Assembly (NCBI GenBank): GCA_017999075.1
Contig: JAGOBX010000127.1
Location: 1 to 8,734, forward strand
Direction: 5' to 3'
Length of the DNA stretch: 8,734 nt
Source: JAGOBX01 sp017999075 [NCBI: Candidatus Babelota bacterium]
Lineage (GTDB): Bacteria > JAGOBX01
Under the pieces are notes generated by a model. It was not told the DNA's origin and searched no databases. It worked only from the letters and a program-made list of their open reading frames with translations. Positions 1 through 6,808 of the stretch are shown piece after piece. Position numbers and translations under genes: made by a program. How positions within the stretch are numbered: the stretch's first letter is position 1; every line of letters begins with the position of its first letter.

Positions 1-2
1 TT

Positions 3-236
3 TTCGGAAAACAAGTATGGTTAAGCGTAATGTCGCAATATTCGCCAAAATTTAAAGCTTTTAATTTTCCAGAAATAAACAGGCAATTAAAAAACAAAGA
101 ATATTATGAGATAGAGGAATTGATATTAGAACTTGATCTGGAAAATGTTTTTTTACAGGAACTCTCAAGTCAAAAAATTTTTTTCCCTGATTTTTCTAAA
201 GATATTCCGTTTGCAGCAAACAATAAAACGATCTGA
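3..236 (+). CDS. PflX-like radical SAM protein, C-terminal fragment
   Basis: This is the last 77 codons of a gene that enters from the left edge. The reading frame is open from position 3, so the ATG at 30 is an internal methionine ('WLSVMSQYSP'), not a start. The visible tail reads SVMSQYSPKFKA, then PEINRQL, then a Tyr/Glu-rich helix, then FLQEL and PDF. From memory this is the C-terminal signature of the COG1313/PflX family, radical SAM proteins related to pyruvate-formate-lyase activating enzyme. The CxxxCxxC cluster motif would lie upstream and is not visible, so catalytic competence cannot be judged. The substrate of this family is not established. It is followed by 188 bases without a gene, so it is probably not co-transcribed with the hydroxylase genes. 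The family call is fairly secure and the role is unknown. Confidence 0.75.
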   Translation, partial: FGKQVWLSVMSQYSPKFKAFNFPEINRQLKNKEYYEIEELILELDLENVFLQELSSQKIFFPDFSKDIPFAANNKTI

Positions 237-278
237 TATCCCTGTTTAAAATTTTCTTATTTTTCAAACAATTTTATC

Positions 279-307
279 TTGCGCAATTCCTAATAATAAT
301 ATATATT
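279..307 (+). promoter_or_regulatory. candidate sigma70-type promoter for the hydroxylase operon
   Basis: TTGCGC (279-284) and TATATT (302-307) are separated by 17 bases, the ideal spacing for a housekeeping promoter. Transcription would start near 313-315, just before the inverted repeat at 323. The surroundings are so AT-rich that TATAAT-like hexamers are common by chance. Only the TTG of the -35 box and the exact spacing support the call. Confidence 0.3.
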
Positions 308-322
308 AAATAAAAAATTTAA

Positions 323-363
323 CCCAAATAATACATTTTAATTATTTTTTATATTATTTTGGG
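323..363 (+). promoter_or_regulatory. inverted repeat in the leader of the hydroxylase operon
   Basis: CCCAAATAATA (323-333) can pair with TATTATTTTGGG (352-363) to form an 11-base-pair stem with one bulged T and an 18-base loop. The CCC/GGG closing triplets are nearly the only G/C run in this stretch, which makes chance pairing less likely, though the A/T part carries little weight. No T-tract follows. It could be an operator, a weak attenuator or mRNA leader structure. It does not match any riboswitch I recognise. Confidence 0.3.
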
Positions 364-410
364 GTATATTATCAAAATTAGTAATATTTTCTTGTTTTGT
401 AAATAATTAA

Positions 411-416
411 AGGGGG
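411..416 (+). promoter_or_regulatory. ribosome binding site (AGGGGG) of the FAD subunit gene
   Basis: AGGGGG lies 8 bases before the ATG at 425. It fixes that start and shows that the host uses Shine-Dalgarno initiation. Confidence 0.75.
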
Positions 417-424
417 ATTTATAA

Positions 425-1228
425 ATGATTTTAGAATTTTATAAACCGCAAAGTATCGAAGAGGCGGTTAAATTTAAAAACAGTTCAAATCAAAAAAATT
501 ATTTTATTGGCGGCGGTACAGAACTAAATTCATTAATTTTTAGAAATTCAGATTTTAATGTGATAAGTATTGAAAATCTCGGTTTTGATAAATTAATAGC
601 AAAAAATGATTATATAGAAATAGGATCTTCTGTAACAATCCAAAATTTAATTGAATCAGAAATTTCCCCTCTTTTGCTAAAATCTGCAGCAAAACAAATT
701 GTAAACAGAAACATAAGAAATATCGCAACTATAGGCGGAAACATAGGTTCAAACAAATCATGTTCAAATCTACTGCCTGGATTGATATGTCTTGACGCAA
801 ATTTAACTATTGCAACCGCTTCAGGAAAATCTGATATTCCAGTTTTAGAATATATTTCTAAAGAAATAAACGATTTAATAATAAAAATTAATGTTCCGAA
901 AAAAAATTTAAATCGTAAATTCGCTTTAAAAAATTATACTAGAAATTCTACAGATATATCCATTATAACTTCTTCAGTATCTTTATTTTTAAAAAATGAA
1001 GTTATAGAATCTCCTATCATAGCTGTCGGCGGGGTGGGAAAGCATATAATACGATTAACTTCTATCGAAAATTTAATTTCACAAAAAAAATTGCCGGAAA
1101 AATCTGAAATTGAAAATGAAATAAAAAAATGTATAAATCCAATATCGGATTTTAGGGGAAGTTCTGAATTTAAAAAACATATCGCTGCTGTTTTTACAGC
1201 AGATTGTTTATATAAATCAATTCAATAA
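425..1228 (+). CDS. ygfM: YgfM-like FAD-binding subunit of a molybdenum hydroxylase
   Basis: The 267-residue product is the FAD subunit of a xanthine-dehydrogenase-family enzyme. It would pass electrons from the [2Fe-2S] clusters to NAD+ or another acceptor in the cytoplasm. It opens with the family's 'F.KPQSIEEAV' start. Two flavin-binding segments follow: GGGTELN (29-35) and the conserved RNIRNIATIGGNIGSN (95-110). The C-terminal 'DFRGSSEFKKHIAAVFTADCLY' region corresponds to the CO-dehydrogenase flavoprotein C-terminal domain. At 267 residues it is slightly shorter than typical CoxM/XdhB subunits (about 290) and close to E. coli YgfM (about 259). Start and end sequences also resemble YgfM as I recall it. 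It ends 38 bases before the large subunit gene, so the two form an operon. It is more Lys/Asn/Ile-rich and AT-rich than its partner, consistent with weaker constraint. It has no signal peptide or membrane segment. Confidence 0.85.
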   Translation: MILEFYKPQSIEEAVKFKNSSNQKNYFIGGGTELNSLIFRNSDFNVISIENLGFDKLIAKNDYIEIGSSVTIQNLIESEISPLLLKSAAKQIVNRNIRNIATIGGNIGSNKSCSNLLPGLICLDANLTIATASGKSDIPVLEYISKEINDLIIKINVPKKNLNRKFALKNYTRNSTDISIITSSVSLFLKNEVIESPIIAVGGVGKHIIRLTSIENLISQKKLPEKSEIENEIKKCINPISDFRGSSEFKKHIAAVFTADCLYKSIQ

Positions 1229-1247
1229 AAAACAGATAAAAAGAATT

Positions 1248-1254
1248 AAGGAGG
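1248..1254 (+). promoter_or_regulatory. ribosome binding site (AAGGAGG) of the large hydroxylase subunit
   Basis: This is a full consensus Shine-Dalgarno, but it sits 12 bases from the ATG at 1267, longer than optimal. No closer start codon exists in frame. The N-terminus MKIKVMLNG matches the beginning of the 2Fe-2S domain, so the start is accepted. Confidence 0.7.
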
Positions 1255-1266
1255 ATTATAAAATAA

Positions 1267-4137
1267 ATGAAAATTAAAGTGATGCTAAATGGATCTCCAA
1301 AACAATTTTACACTGAACCAGGAGAAAAAGTCAGAGATCTTCTTCATCGTGAAGGAATATTGTCGGTAAGAAACGGATGCGACGGAGAAGGTTCATGTGG
1401 AAATTGTTCGATAATCTTGAATGGTAAAGTCGTAAATTCATGTTTACTTGTTGCTCCGCAAATAGACGGAAAAGAAATTATTACTGTTGATTATTTTTCA
1501 AAAAACAGAGAATTGACTGCAATACAAACAGCTTTTATAGATTCAGGGATAGTTCAATGCGGATACTGCACTCCTGCAATGGTTCTTGCTATACATAACC
1601 TTTTTGAAAAATTTGATAATCCGGACAAAACTCAAATTAAAGATGCCTTGTCCGGTATTTTCTGCAGATGTACCGGATATGAACAAATATTCGATGCTGT
1701 AAACTTGGCAGCAAAATTAAGAAAAGACAAAAACTTCAAATGTAAAATAGCGCCTGATTTCAGAGATGATTTGAGAGTAGTCGGAAAAGCAAAAAGAAAA
1801 GTTGACGGAGCAAAACTCGCGCGCGGAGAAAAAGCATACGTAGAAGATATGGTGGATCAAGGCGCATGTTATTTAAAAATGATGAGGAGTCCTCATGCTC
1901 ATGCATATATAAAAAATATTGATACAAGCGAAGCTGAAAAAATTCCCGGAGTGGTTTATATTTTAACTCACAAAAATTGTCCCGATATTTATTATAACCA
2001 GGCGGGTCAGGGATACCCGGAACCTTCTCCTTACGACAGAAAACTTATCAGTGAAAAAGTCAGGCATGTAGGCGACAGGGTTGCAGCGATTGTAGCAGAA
2101 TCTATGGAAATCGCAGAAGAAGCAGCAAAAAAAATTAAAGTCGAATACGATGTTTTAAAACCTGTATTGTCCATTGATGAAGCTGCTTCTGAAAATGCAC
2201 CTATCGTTCACAACAGTATTCTTGAATATGTCGTCGGCGCGCCTGATAATATTGATGAAGACAATAAAAAAGCTATTGCAAAAGACGGAAAAATTATTTA
2301 CCAGTTCCCTATTCACGCAAATCCAAGAAAAAATATTGCCGCAGGAGTGGAAGGCGGAATAGGAGATATAGACAAAGGTTTTGCAGAAGCAGATGTAATC
2401 CTTGAAAGAGAATACGAATCAAAACAAGTTCAATGTACTCCTGTTGAACCTCATGTAGTATATACAAAGATGGATGGAGACCGCTTAGTTATTCATGCAT
2501 CAACCCAAGTTCCATGGCATTTACGCAGGATAGTTGCAAGAATTTTAAATGTCAGCGAAAACAAAATCAGAGTAATAAAAGAACGTGTAGGCGGAGGATT
2601 TGGTGCAAAACAGGACATAGTTCTGGAAGAAGTTCCTGCATACTTAACCTGGATAACTGGAAGGAGTATTTTTCAAAGATTTACACGCGAAGAAGAATTT
2701 ATAGCATCACGAACCAGACATGTTATGAAAATAAAAGTCAAACTGGGGGCAAAAAAAGACGGACAGTTAACAGCAGTTTATATGGATTTAAAAGCTAATA
2801 CCGGCCCTTATGGTTCACATTGTTTAACGGTTCCAATGAATGCATGTTCAAAGTCTCTTCCATTATTTTTATGCGATAACGTAAGATTTAAAGTAACTAC
2901 CTATTATTCAAATATTCCTCCAACAGGCGCATATCAGGGATATGGAGCTCCTCAAGGTTCTTTTGCACTTCAGACTGCTGCGGCAGAACTGTCAAATCAA
3001 CTCGGACTAAATTATCTTGATTTCATTGAAAAAAACAGAGTCGGCGACGGAGTAATGTTAGAAATATTAAAATGTCTGGGTGAGGGAAGAGAAGGTATTC
3101 CTCAGCGAGTATCAAGCTGCGGGCTTGAACCAGCATTAAAAAAAGGATCAGAAATGATAAACTGGAGAAAAAAAGAAACAAGCAATGATCCTGACATAAA
3201 AATAGGAAAAGGCGTTGTAATTATCCAGCAAGGATCTGGCCTTCCTGGTCTTGATGCGGCAAATGCAGAAGTTAAAATGCTTGGTGATGGAAGCTTTATG
3301 TTATTAATAGGCGGCACAGATTTAGGAACAGGACTTGACACAGTTGCTGTAAAAATGGCAGCAGAATGCTTATGCGTTGATATGGATAAAATCGATATTA
3401 TAGCAGCCGACACCGATGTTACTCCTTTTGACGTAGGAGCATACGCATCAAGCGGAACTTATTTTTCAGGCGGAGCAGCATTAAATGCAGCAGAAAAAAT
3501 GAAAGAAAAAATTATTGAAGTAGCTTCTGAAATTCTTAAAGAAAACAAATCAAAAATTAAACTTATTTATCCCGGAACTGCTCAAGGTGAAAACGGTTCT
3601 GTGTCATTTGCCAAAATAGCCGAATATACAACTACAGGCACAGGCCCTGGACAACTTATCTCCACTGCTTGTTTTACTACTGACAAAGCGTCTATTCCTT
3701 ACGGAGCGCATTTTTGTCAAGTAGCTGTAAATATAAGAACAGGGGAAATTAAAATCCAAAAATATTATGCATTGCAGGATTGCGGCACACCTGTAAATCC
3801 AGAACTTGCACTCGGCCAAATTTATGGTGGCGCATTAAAAACAATAGGCCATTCTCTTTACGAAGAAATGATATTAGATAAAAACGGAACTTGTTTAAAT
3901 CCAAACTTTCTTGATTATAAAGTTCCTATGATTAATGATCTTCCTGAAGATTTTAAAGCAGAACTTGTTTATACAAATGATCCTTTTGGCCCATACGGAG
4001 CAAAATCAGTATCAGAAATTGCGTGCAACGGAGCAGCCCCTGCTATATCCATAGCAATTTTTGATGCAGCAGGAATATGGATGCGAAAATGGCCGTTTAC
4101 TCCAGAATCAATTTTAAAAGAATTAAAAAAATTATAA
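1267..4137 (+). CDS. xdhD: XdhD/YgfN-like molybdenum hydroxylase, fused [2Fe-2S] and molybdopterin subunits
   Basis: The 956-residue protein joins two subunits that are separate in many xanthine dehydrogenases. Residues 1-155 carry both [2Fe-2S] sites: plant-ferredoxin-type C38, C44, C47, C59 and helical-domain C98, C101, C133, C135, all present. The rest is the molybdopterin catalytic part, with the a/b hammerhead ('MMRSPHAHAYI', from 205), GGGFGAKQD (442-450), GAYQGYGAPQ (554-563) and 'GAKSVSEI' carrying the likely catalytic base E917. Length, fusion and long motifs such as HASTQVPWHLRR, KERVGGGFG and DCGTPVNPELALGQIYG match E. coli XdhD and the family called selenium-dependent xanthine dehydrogenase. 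It should hydroxylate a purine or other N-heterocycle with water as oxygen donor. Selenium dependence cannot be read from the sequence, because selenium would be a labile molybdenum ligand and not selenocysteine. The substrate is unproven. It has no twin-arginine signal, so it is cytoplasmic. Confidence 0.9.
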   Translation: MKIKVMLNGSPKQFYTEPGEKVRDLLHREGILSVRNGCDGEGSCGNCSIILNGKVVNSCLLVAPQIDGKEIITVDYFSKNRELTAIQTAFIDSGIVQCGYCTPAMVLAIHNLFEKFDNPDKTQIKDALSGIFCRCTGYEQIFDAVNLAAKLRKDKNFKCKIAPDFRDDLRVVGKAKRKVDGAKLARGEKAYVEDMVDQGACYLKMMRSPHAHAYIKNIDTSEAEKIPGVVYILTHKNCPDIYYNQAGQGYPEPSPYDRKLISEKVRHVGDRVAAIVAESMEIAEEAAKKIKVEYDVLKPVLSIDEAASENAPIVHNSILEYVVGAPDNIDEDNKKAIAKDGKIIYQFPIHANPRKNIAAGVEGGIGDIDKGFAEADVILEREYESKQVQCTPVEPHVVYTKMDGDRLVIHASTQVPWHLRRIVARILNVSENKIRVIKERVGGGFGAKQDIVLEEVPAYLTWITGRSIFQRFTREEEFIASRTRHVMKIKVKLGAKKDGQLTAVYMDLKANTGPYGSHCLTVPMNACSKSLPLFLCDNVRFKVTTYYSNIPPTGAYQGYGAPQGSFALQTAAAELSNQLGLNYLDFIEKNRVGDGVMLEILKCLGEGREGIPQRVSSCGLEPALKKGSEMINWRKKETSNDPDIKIGKGVVIIQQGSGLPGLDAANAEVKMLGDGSFMLLIGGTDLGTGLDTVAVKMAAECLCVDMDKIDIIAADTDVTPFDVGAYASSGTYFSGGAALNAAEKMKEKIIEVASEILKENKSKIKLIYPGTAQGENGSVSFAKIAEYTTTGTGPGQLISTACFTTDKASIPYGAHFCQVAVNIRTGEIKIQKYYALQDCGTPVNPELALGQIYGGALKTIGHSLYEEMILDKNGTCLNPNFLDYKVPMINDLPEDFKAELVYTNDPFGPYGAKSVSEIACNGAAPAISIAIFDAAGIWMRKWPFTPESILKELKKL

Positions 4138-4153
4138 ATTTACTTTTAATATA

Positions 4154-4188
4154 TTCCGGTTTAATTTATTTATTGAATTAAACCGGAA
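4154..4188 (+). terminator. strong hairpin after the hydroxylase operon, terminator-like without T-tract
   Basis: TTCCGGTTTAATT (4154-4166) and AATTAAACCGGAA (4176-4188) form a perfect 13-base-pair stem with a 9-base loop. It begins 16 bases after the large-subunit stop, where an operon terminator is expected. The downstream bases ATACAACG are not a T-run, so intrinsic termination may be inefficient. It could instead protect the 3' end of the hydroxylase mRNA or separate its expression from the next gene. Confidence 0.6.
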
Positions 4189-4205
4189 ATACAACGATTT
4201 ATATT

Positions 4206-6770
4206 ATGAAAAAAATATTTTTTTTTGCAATTTTATTTTTTCTTCATATAAATATAAATGCAAAAACAATTTATGTTTACAAATTCGGGGATAATTCCGA
4301 TACTTTATCAGGAATTAAAGAAACTTCATTCAGCAATATTCAATCTGCTATTAATTCATCAGAAACAGGCGATACTATTTTTATCTTTGGAATTACTGAA
4401 TTCTGGTACACTAAAACATTAAACATTACTAAATCAGGAATAAGTATAATTGGTGAGGATTCTGCAAATGTAAATATTTATTATGATATTCCCAATACTA
4501 CGGTTATAACCATCTTGGCAGATTCTGTTACTATAAAGAATGTTTCTGTTCAAAATGGACAATTCGGTCAAAATAATATCAAAATATCAAATTGTAAAAA
4601 TATTTTAATTGAAAACTGTTATTTAAATTCATCATTTTTCTACGGAGGAGTTTTAATTGAAAATTCTTCAAATATCAAATTAAAAAATAACCTTATAATA
4701 AATGTTGGCGATTATGGTATAAGTATTTTAAATTCGGAAACAACTGATATATCATTAAATAAAATTTATACTAATATATATGCAGTTTATTTAGAAAATT
4801 CAACAGATAATCGAATATATAATAATATTTTTAAATATAATAATTCAACTGGAATTGTAATTAAAAATTCTTCCGATAATTTTTTTATAAACAATTCTCT
4901 TGAGTCTAACGGCGGTATCGGAATTTCATTATTAAATAATTCTTTAAACAACATAATATATAACAACTTAATTACCTATTCTCTAAACAAACCCATATCC
5001 ATAGAATCAGGTTGTACTAATAATTCTATTAAATATAATAATATGTTTAAAAACAAATATGGATTTACTGATGATATTCAGGCTCAATTTTCTGTATTGT
5101 CAAATGCAGATGATATGAAACCTAATTCTGATTCAATGCTTAATGGTTTTACCGGGTTAAGCAATGAAACCGGAATTTGTCCTGACATAGATATAAATTA
5201 TGACTATATTTCAGATAATTCAAAACAAATATATAATATAGGATATTACGGTTTTATAAATCCTTTCGAAATTCCTGTAAATTCAATTCCTTCATGTTCT
5301 TCTTTAACGGTTTCTACATCTAAATCTTATTTTGTAAATGATAAAATATTTATTTATGACACTCAACCTGCATTCACCTGGCATTTCACTGACGCTGACA
5401 ACGATACTCAAACAGATTTTCATTTTCAAATTAGCAGATTTTCAGATTTCAGCGTGATAGAACACCAAATACAAAAAATAGGTTATGGAACATTTTCCTA
5501 TACTTTACCTGAAACTTGCGCATTAAATATTAATGGTGACTATTATTTCAGATTACGCGTCAATGACAACAGTTATAACCCAGAACGGACATGGAGTCCT
5601 TACGCTTCAGGAACGTTTTCTTTTATTTTAAATACACCCCCTTATGTTTCTATATTAAATGAAGATACTTTTACTTTTATTCAGCAGGGTTTTTCCTTAA
5701 CATCGTTATGTTCCGATTCTGAATATAATATTGCTTCAATAAAATGGCAATGTCTTAATAACAGTTCTGTTCAAATATTGAATTCAACTTCAAATTATGC
5801 AACAATAAATTTTAATAACATTTCAGGAAGATTTATTTTCCAATGTAAAGTAACAGATATTTATGGAGAATACAATATTGACACCACAGTAGTAATTTAT
5901 TCACCTGAATTAAATTATATTTTACCAAACGATACTTATATTTTAACTGATACAACAACTTCATCTGCTTTTACTAAAACATTCATAAATTATAATATTA
6001 CAGATACTGTAACATTGGATTTAAAAGTTTACAATGCCGGAACTCATAATGGAAACTGGAAAATCAAAATAAAACAAAATGAATCAGGAGGATATTTTGT
6101 ATTAAAAAAACCTGATAATATTCAACAATATAATAAAGGGAATGATTATCTGACAGGTTTTGAAAATAGTTTTTTCACTATATTTGATTTTGAATATTAC
6201 GATAAAAACGGAATTTCTTCAAATATACGTAATTCCAATTTATCAGGAATCGAACTTATTTACGAGTATAACGATACTTTTTCGAATTCTCTTTCTAATT
6301 CAAACTTATCTTTTTTTTATTTTGATGAAACAGATTCAAAATGGATACCTGAACAGAATTATCTTCTCGATTTAAATGAAAAAATCATAAAATTAACTCC
6401 TTCTCATTTTTCTGTACGCGGAATTTTTTCACGAAATCTTTTTTCTCCACCAATTAATATTCTGCCGGAAATAATAGTTTATCCTAATCCTTTCATTCCA
6501 AATGACGGAAATTATCAAACAGGTAAAAAATACGACGGTTCACTTGGAACAGGAGTTTATTTTGGAGGGCTTCCTGATAATACCGAAATTGAAATTTACA
6601 CAGTATCAGGTTCCCTTATATTTCAAACAAAATATGTCACAGGAAACAATGGTTACTATCAATGGAATGTAAAAAATAACTCTGGTATAGAAATCGCTTC
6701 AGGAGTATATATTGTTTTATTTAAATATAACGTCGGTAAAACAGTAAAAAAACTTGCTATAATAAAATAA
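4206..6770 (+). CDS. secreted parallel beta-helix protein with Ig-like modules and C-terminal sorting-type domain
   Basis: The 854-residue product is probably exported to the cell surface or medium. It opens with a signal peptide (MKK, then a Phe/Ile/Leu-rich core; likely cleavage near residue 19 after 'INA'). 'FSNIQSAINSSETGDTIFI' (from 42) is a typical entry to a right-handed beta-helix. About six NosD-like rungs of 21-25 residues follow (132-271). A fibronectin-III/Ig-like module ('AFTWHFTDADNDTQ', from 389) and a second Ig/PKD-like module (about 480-565) come next. A further domain ends at HFS (734-736). The C-terminal 100 residues start with YPNPF (759-763) and end 'ASGVYI...KKLAIIK', resembling FlgD-Ig / type IX sorting domains. 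Beta-helices of this kind often bind or cleave polysaccharide, but I see no catalytic motif, so adhesin or structural roles are equally possible. No Shine-Dalgarno is visible before the ATG. Confidence 0.8.
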   Translation: MKKIFFFAILFFLHININAKTIYVYKFGDNSDTLSGIKETSFSNIQSAINSSETGDTIFIFGITEFWYTKTLNITKSGISIIGEDSANVNIYYDIPNTTVITILADSVTIKNVSVQNGQFGQNNIKISNCKNILIENCYLNSSFFYGGVLIENSSNIKLKNNLIINVGDYGISILNSETTDISLNKIYTNIYAVYLENSTDNRIYNNIFKYNNSTGIVIKNSSDNFFINNSLESNGGIGISLLNNSLNNIIYNNLITYSLNKPISIESGCTNNSIKYNNMFKNKYGFTDDIQAQFSVLSNADDMKPNSDSMLNGFTGLSNETGICPDIDINYDYISDNSKQIYNIGYYGFINPFEIPVNSIPSCSSLTVSTSKSYFVNDKIFIYDTQPAFTWHFTDADNDTQTDFHFQISRFSDFSVIEHQIQKIGYGTFSYTLPETCALNINGDYYFRLRVNDNSYNPERTWSPYASGTFSFILNTPPYVSILNEDTFTFIQQGFSLTSLCSDSEYNIASIKWQCLNNSSVQILNSTSNYATINFNNISGRFIFQCKVTDIYGEYNIDTTVVIYSPELNYILPNDTYILTDTTTSSAFTKTFINYNITDTVTLDLKVYNAGTHNGNWKIKIKQNESGGYFVLKKPDNIQQYNKGNDYLTGFENSFFTIFDFEYYDKNGISSNIRNSNLSGIELIYEYNDTFSNSLSNSNLSFFYFDETDSKWIPEQNYLLDLNEKIIKLTPSHFSVRGIFSRNLFSPPINILPEIIVYPNPFIPNDGNYQTGKKYDGSLGTGVYFGGLPDNTEIEIYTVSGSLIFQTKYVTGNNGYYQWNVKNNSGIEIASGVYIVLFKYNVGKTVKKLAIIK
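4599..5018 (+). repeat. NosD-type beta-helix repeat region in the secreted protein
   Basis: Residues 132-271 divide into about six degenerate units of 25, 24, 21, 23, 24 and 23 residues. Each has a pattern like N-I-x-I-x-N-N, a short turn, G-I-x-I-x-N-S. Typical starts are NILIEN, IKLKNN, NRIYNN, NFFINN and NIIYNN. This is the rung repeat of parallel beta-helices, with Asn at turns. The DNA copies have diverged, so recent tandem duplication is not evident. Confidence 0.75.
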
Positions 6771-6808
6771 AAAACAATAAAATAAATAAAATTTATTTTA
6801 TTGTTTTT
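6770..6808. terminator. bidirectional terminator between convergent genes
   Basis: AAAAACAATAAAATAAAT (6770-6787) pairs with 6791-6808 as an 18-base-pair stem with an AAA loop. The outer ends are an A-run and a T-run, so transcripts in either direction end in a U-rich tract. The stem is almost entirely A-T, so it is weaker than usual. It sits exactly between the stops of the secreted protein gene and the convergent flavoprotein gene, and covers the last codons and stop of the latter. Confidence 0.7.

Larger units (their letters stand above)
237..424. other. AT-rich intergenic region before the hydroxylase operon
   Basis: No open frame of useful length or RNA gene is visible in these 188 bases. 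They hold a possible sigma70-type promoter, an inverted repeat anchored by CCC/GGG, and the ribosome binding site of the next gene, each listed separately. I see no T-tract terminator for the upstream radical SAM gene. Confidence 0.6.

Noticed and set aside
30-32. ATG at position 30 as the start of a small 68-residue protein
   Set aside because: The frame is open upstream to the window edge and the upstream residues (FGKQVWLSV) fit the same family, so this is an internal methionine of a truncated gene.
234-236. In-frame TGA at the end of the radical SAM fragment as a possible selenocysteine codon, given the selenium-linked neighbour
   Set aside because: The frame continues only about 18 codons to a TAA, with no family-like sequence. 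The protein ends where the PflX family normally ends, shortly after PDF. No SECIS-like hairpin is apparent next to it.
2174-2798. Two plus-strand short open frames in other frames of the large subunit gene
   Set aside because: They overlap conserved coding sequence completely. Their composition (Lys/Arg/Ser-rich) is that of frame-shifted coding DNA.
3102-3413. Minus-strand open frame of about 100 codons inside the hydroxylase large subunit
   Set aside because: It lies wholly within a strongly conserved coding region on the opposite strand, has no recognisable motif and reads like an antisense shadow.
4599-5018. Tandem DNA repeat or CRISPR-like array in the AT-rich secreted protein gene
   Set aside because: The periodicity is at the protein level (21-25 residue rungs), the DNA units are diverged, and there are no identical repeats with unique spacers.
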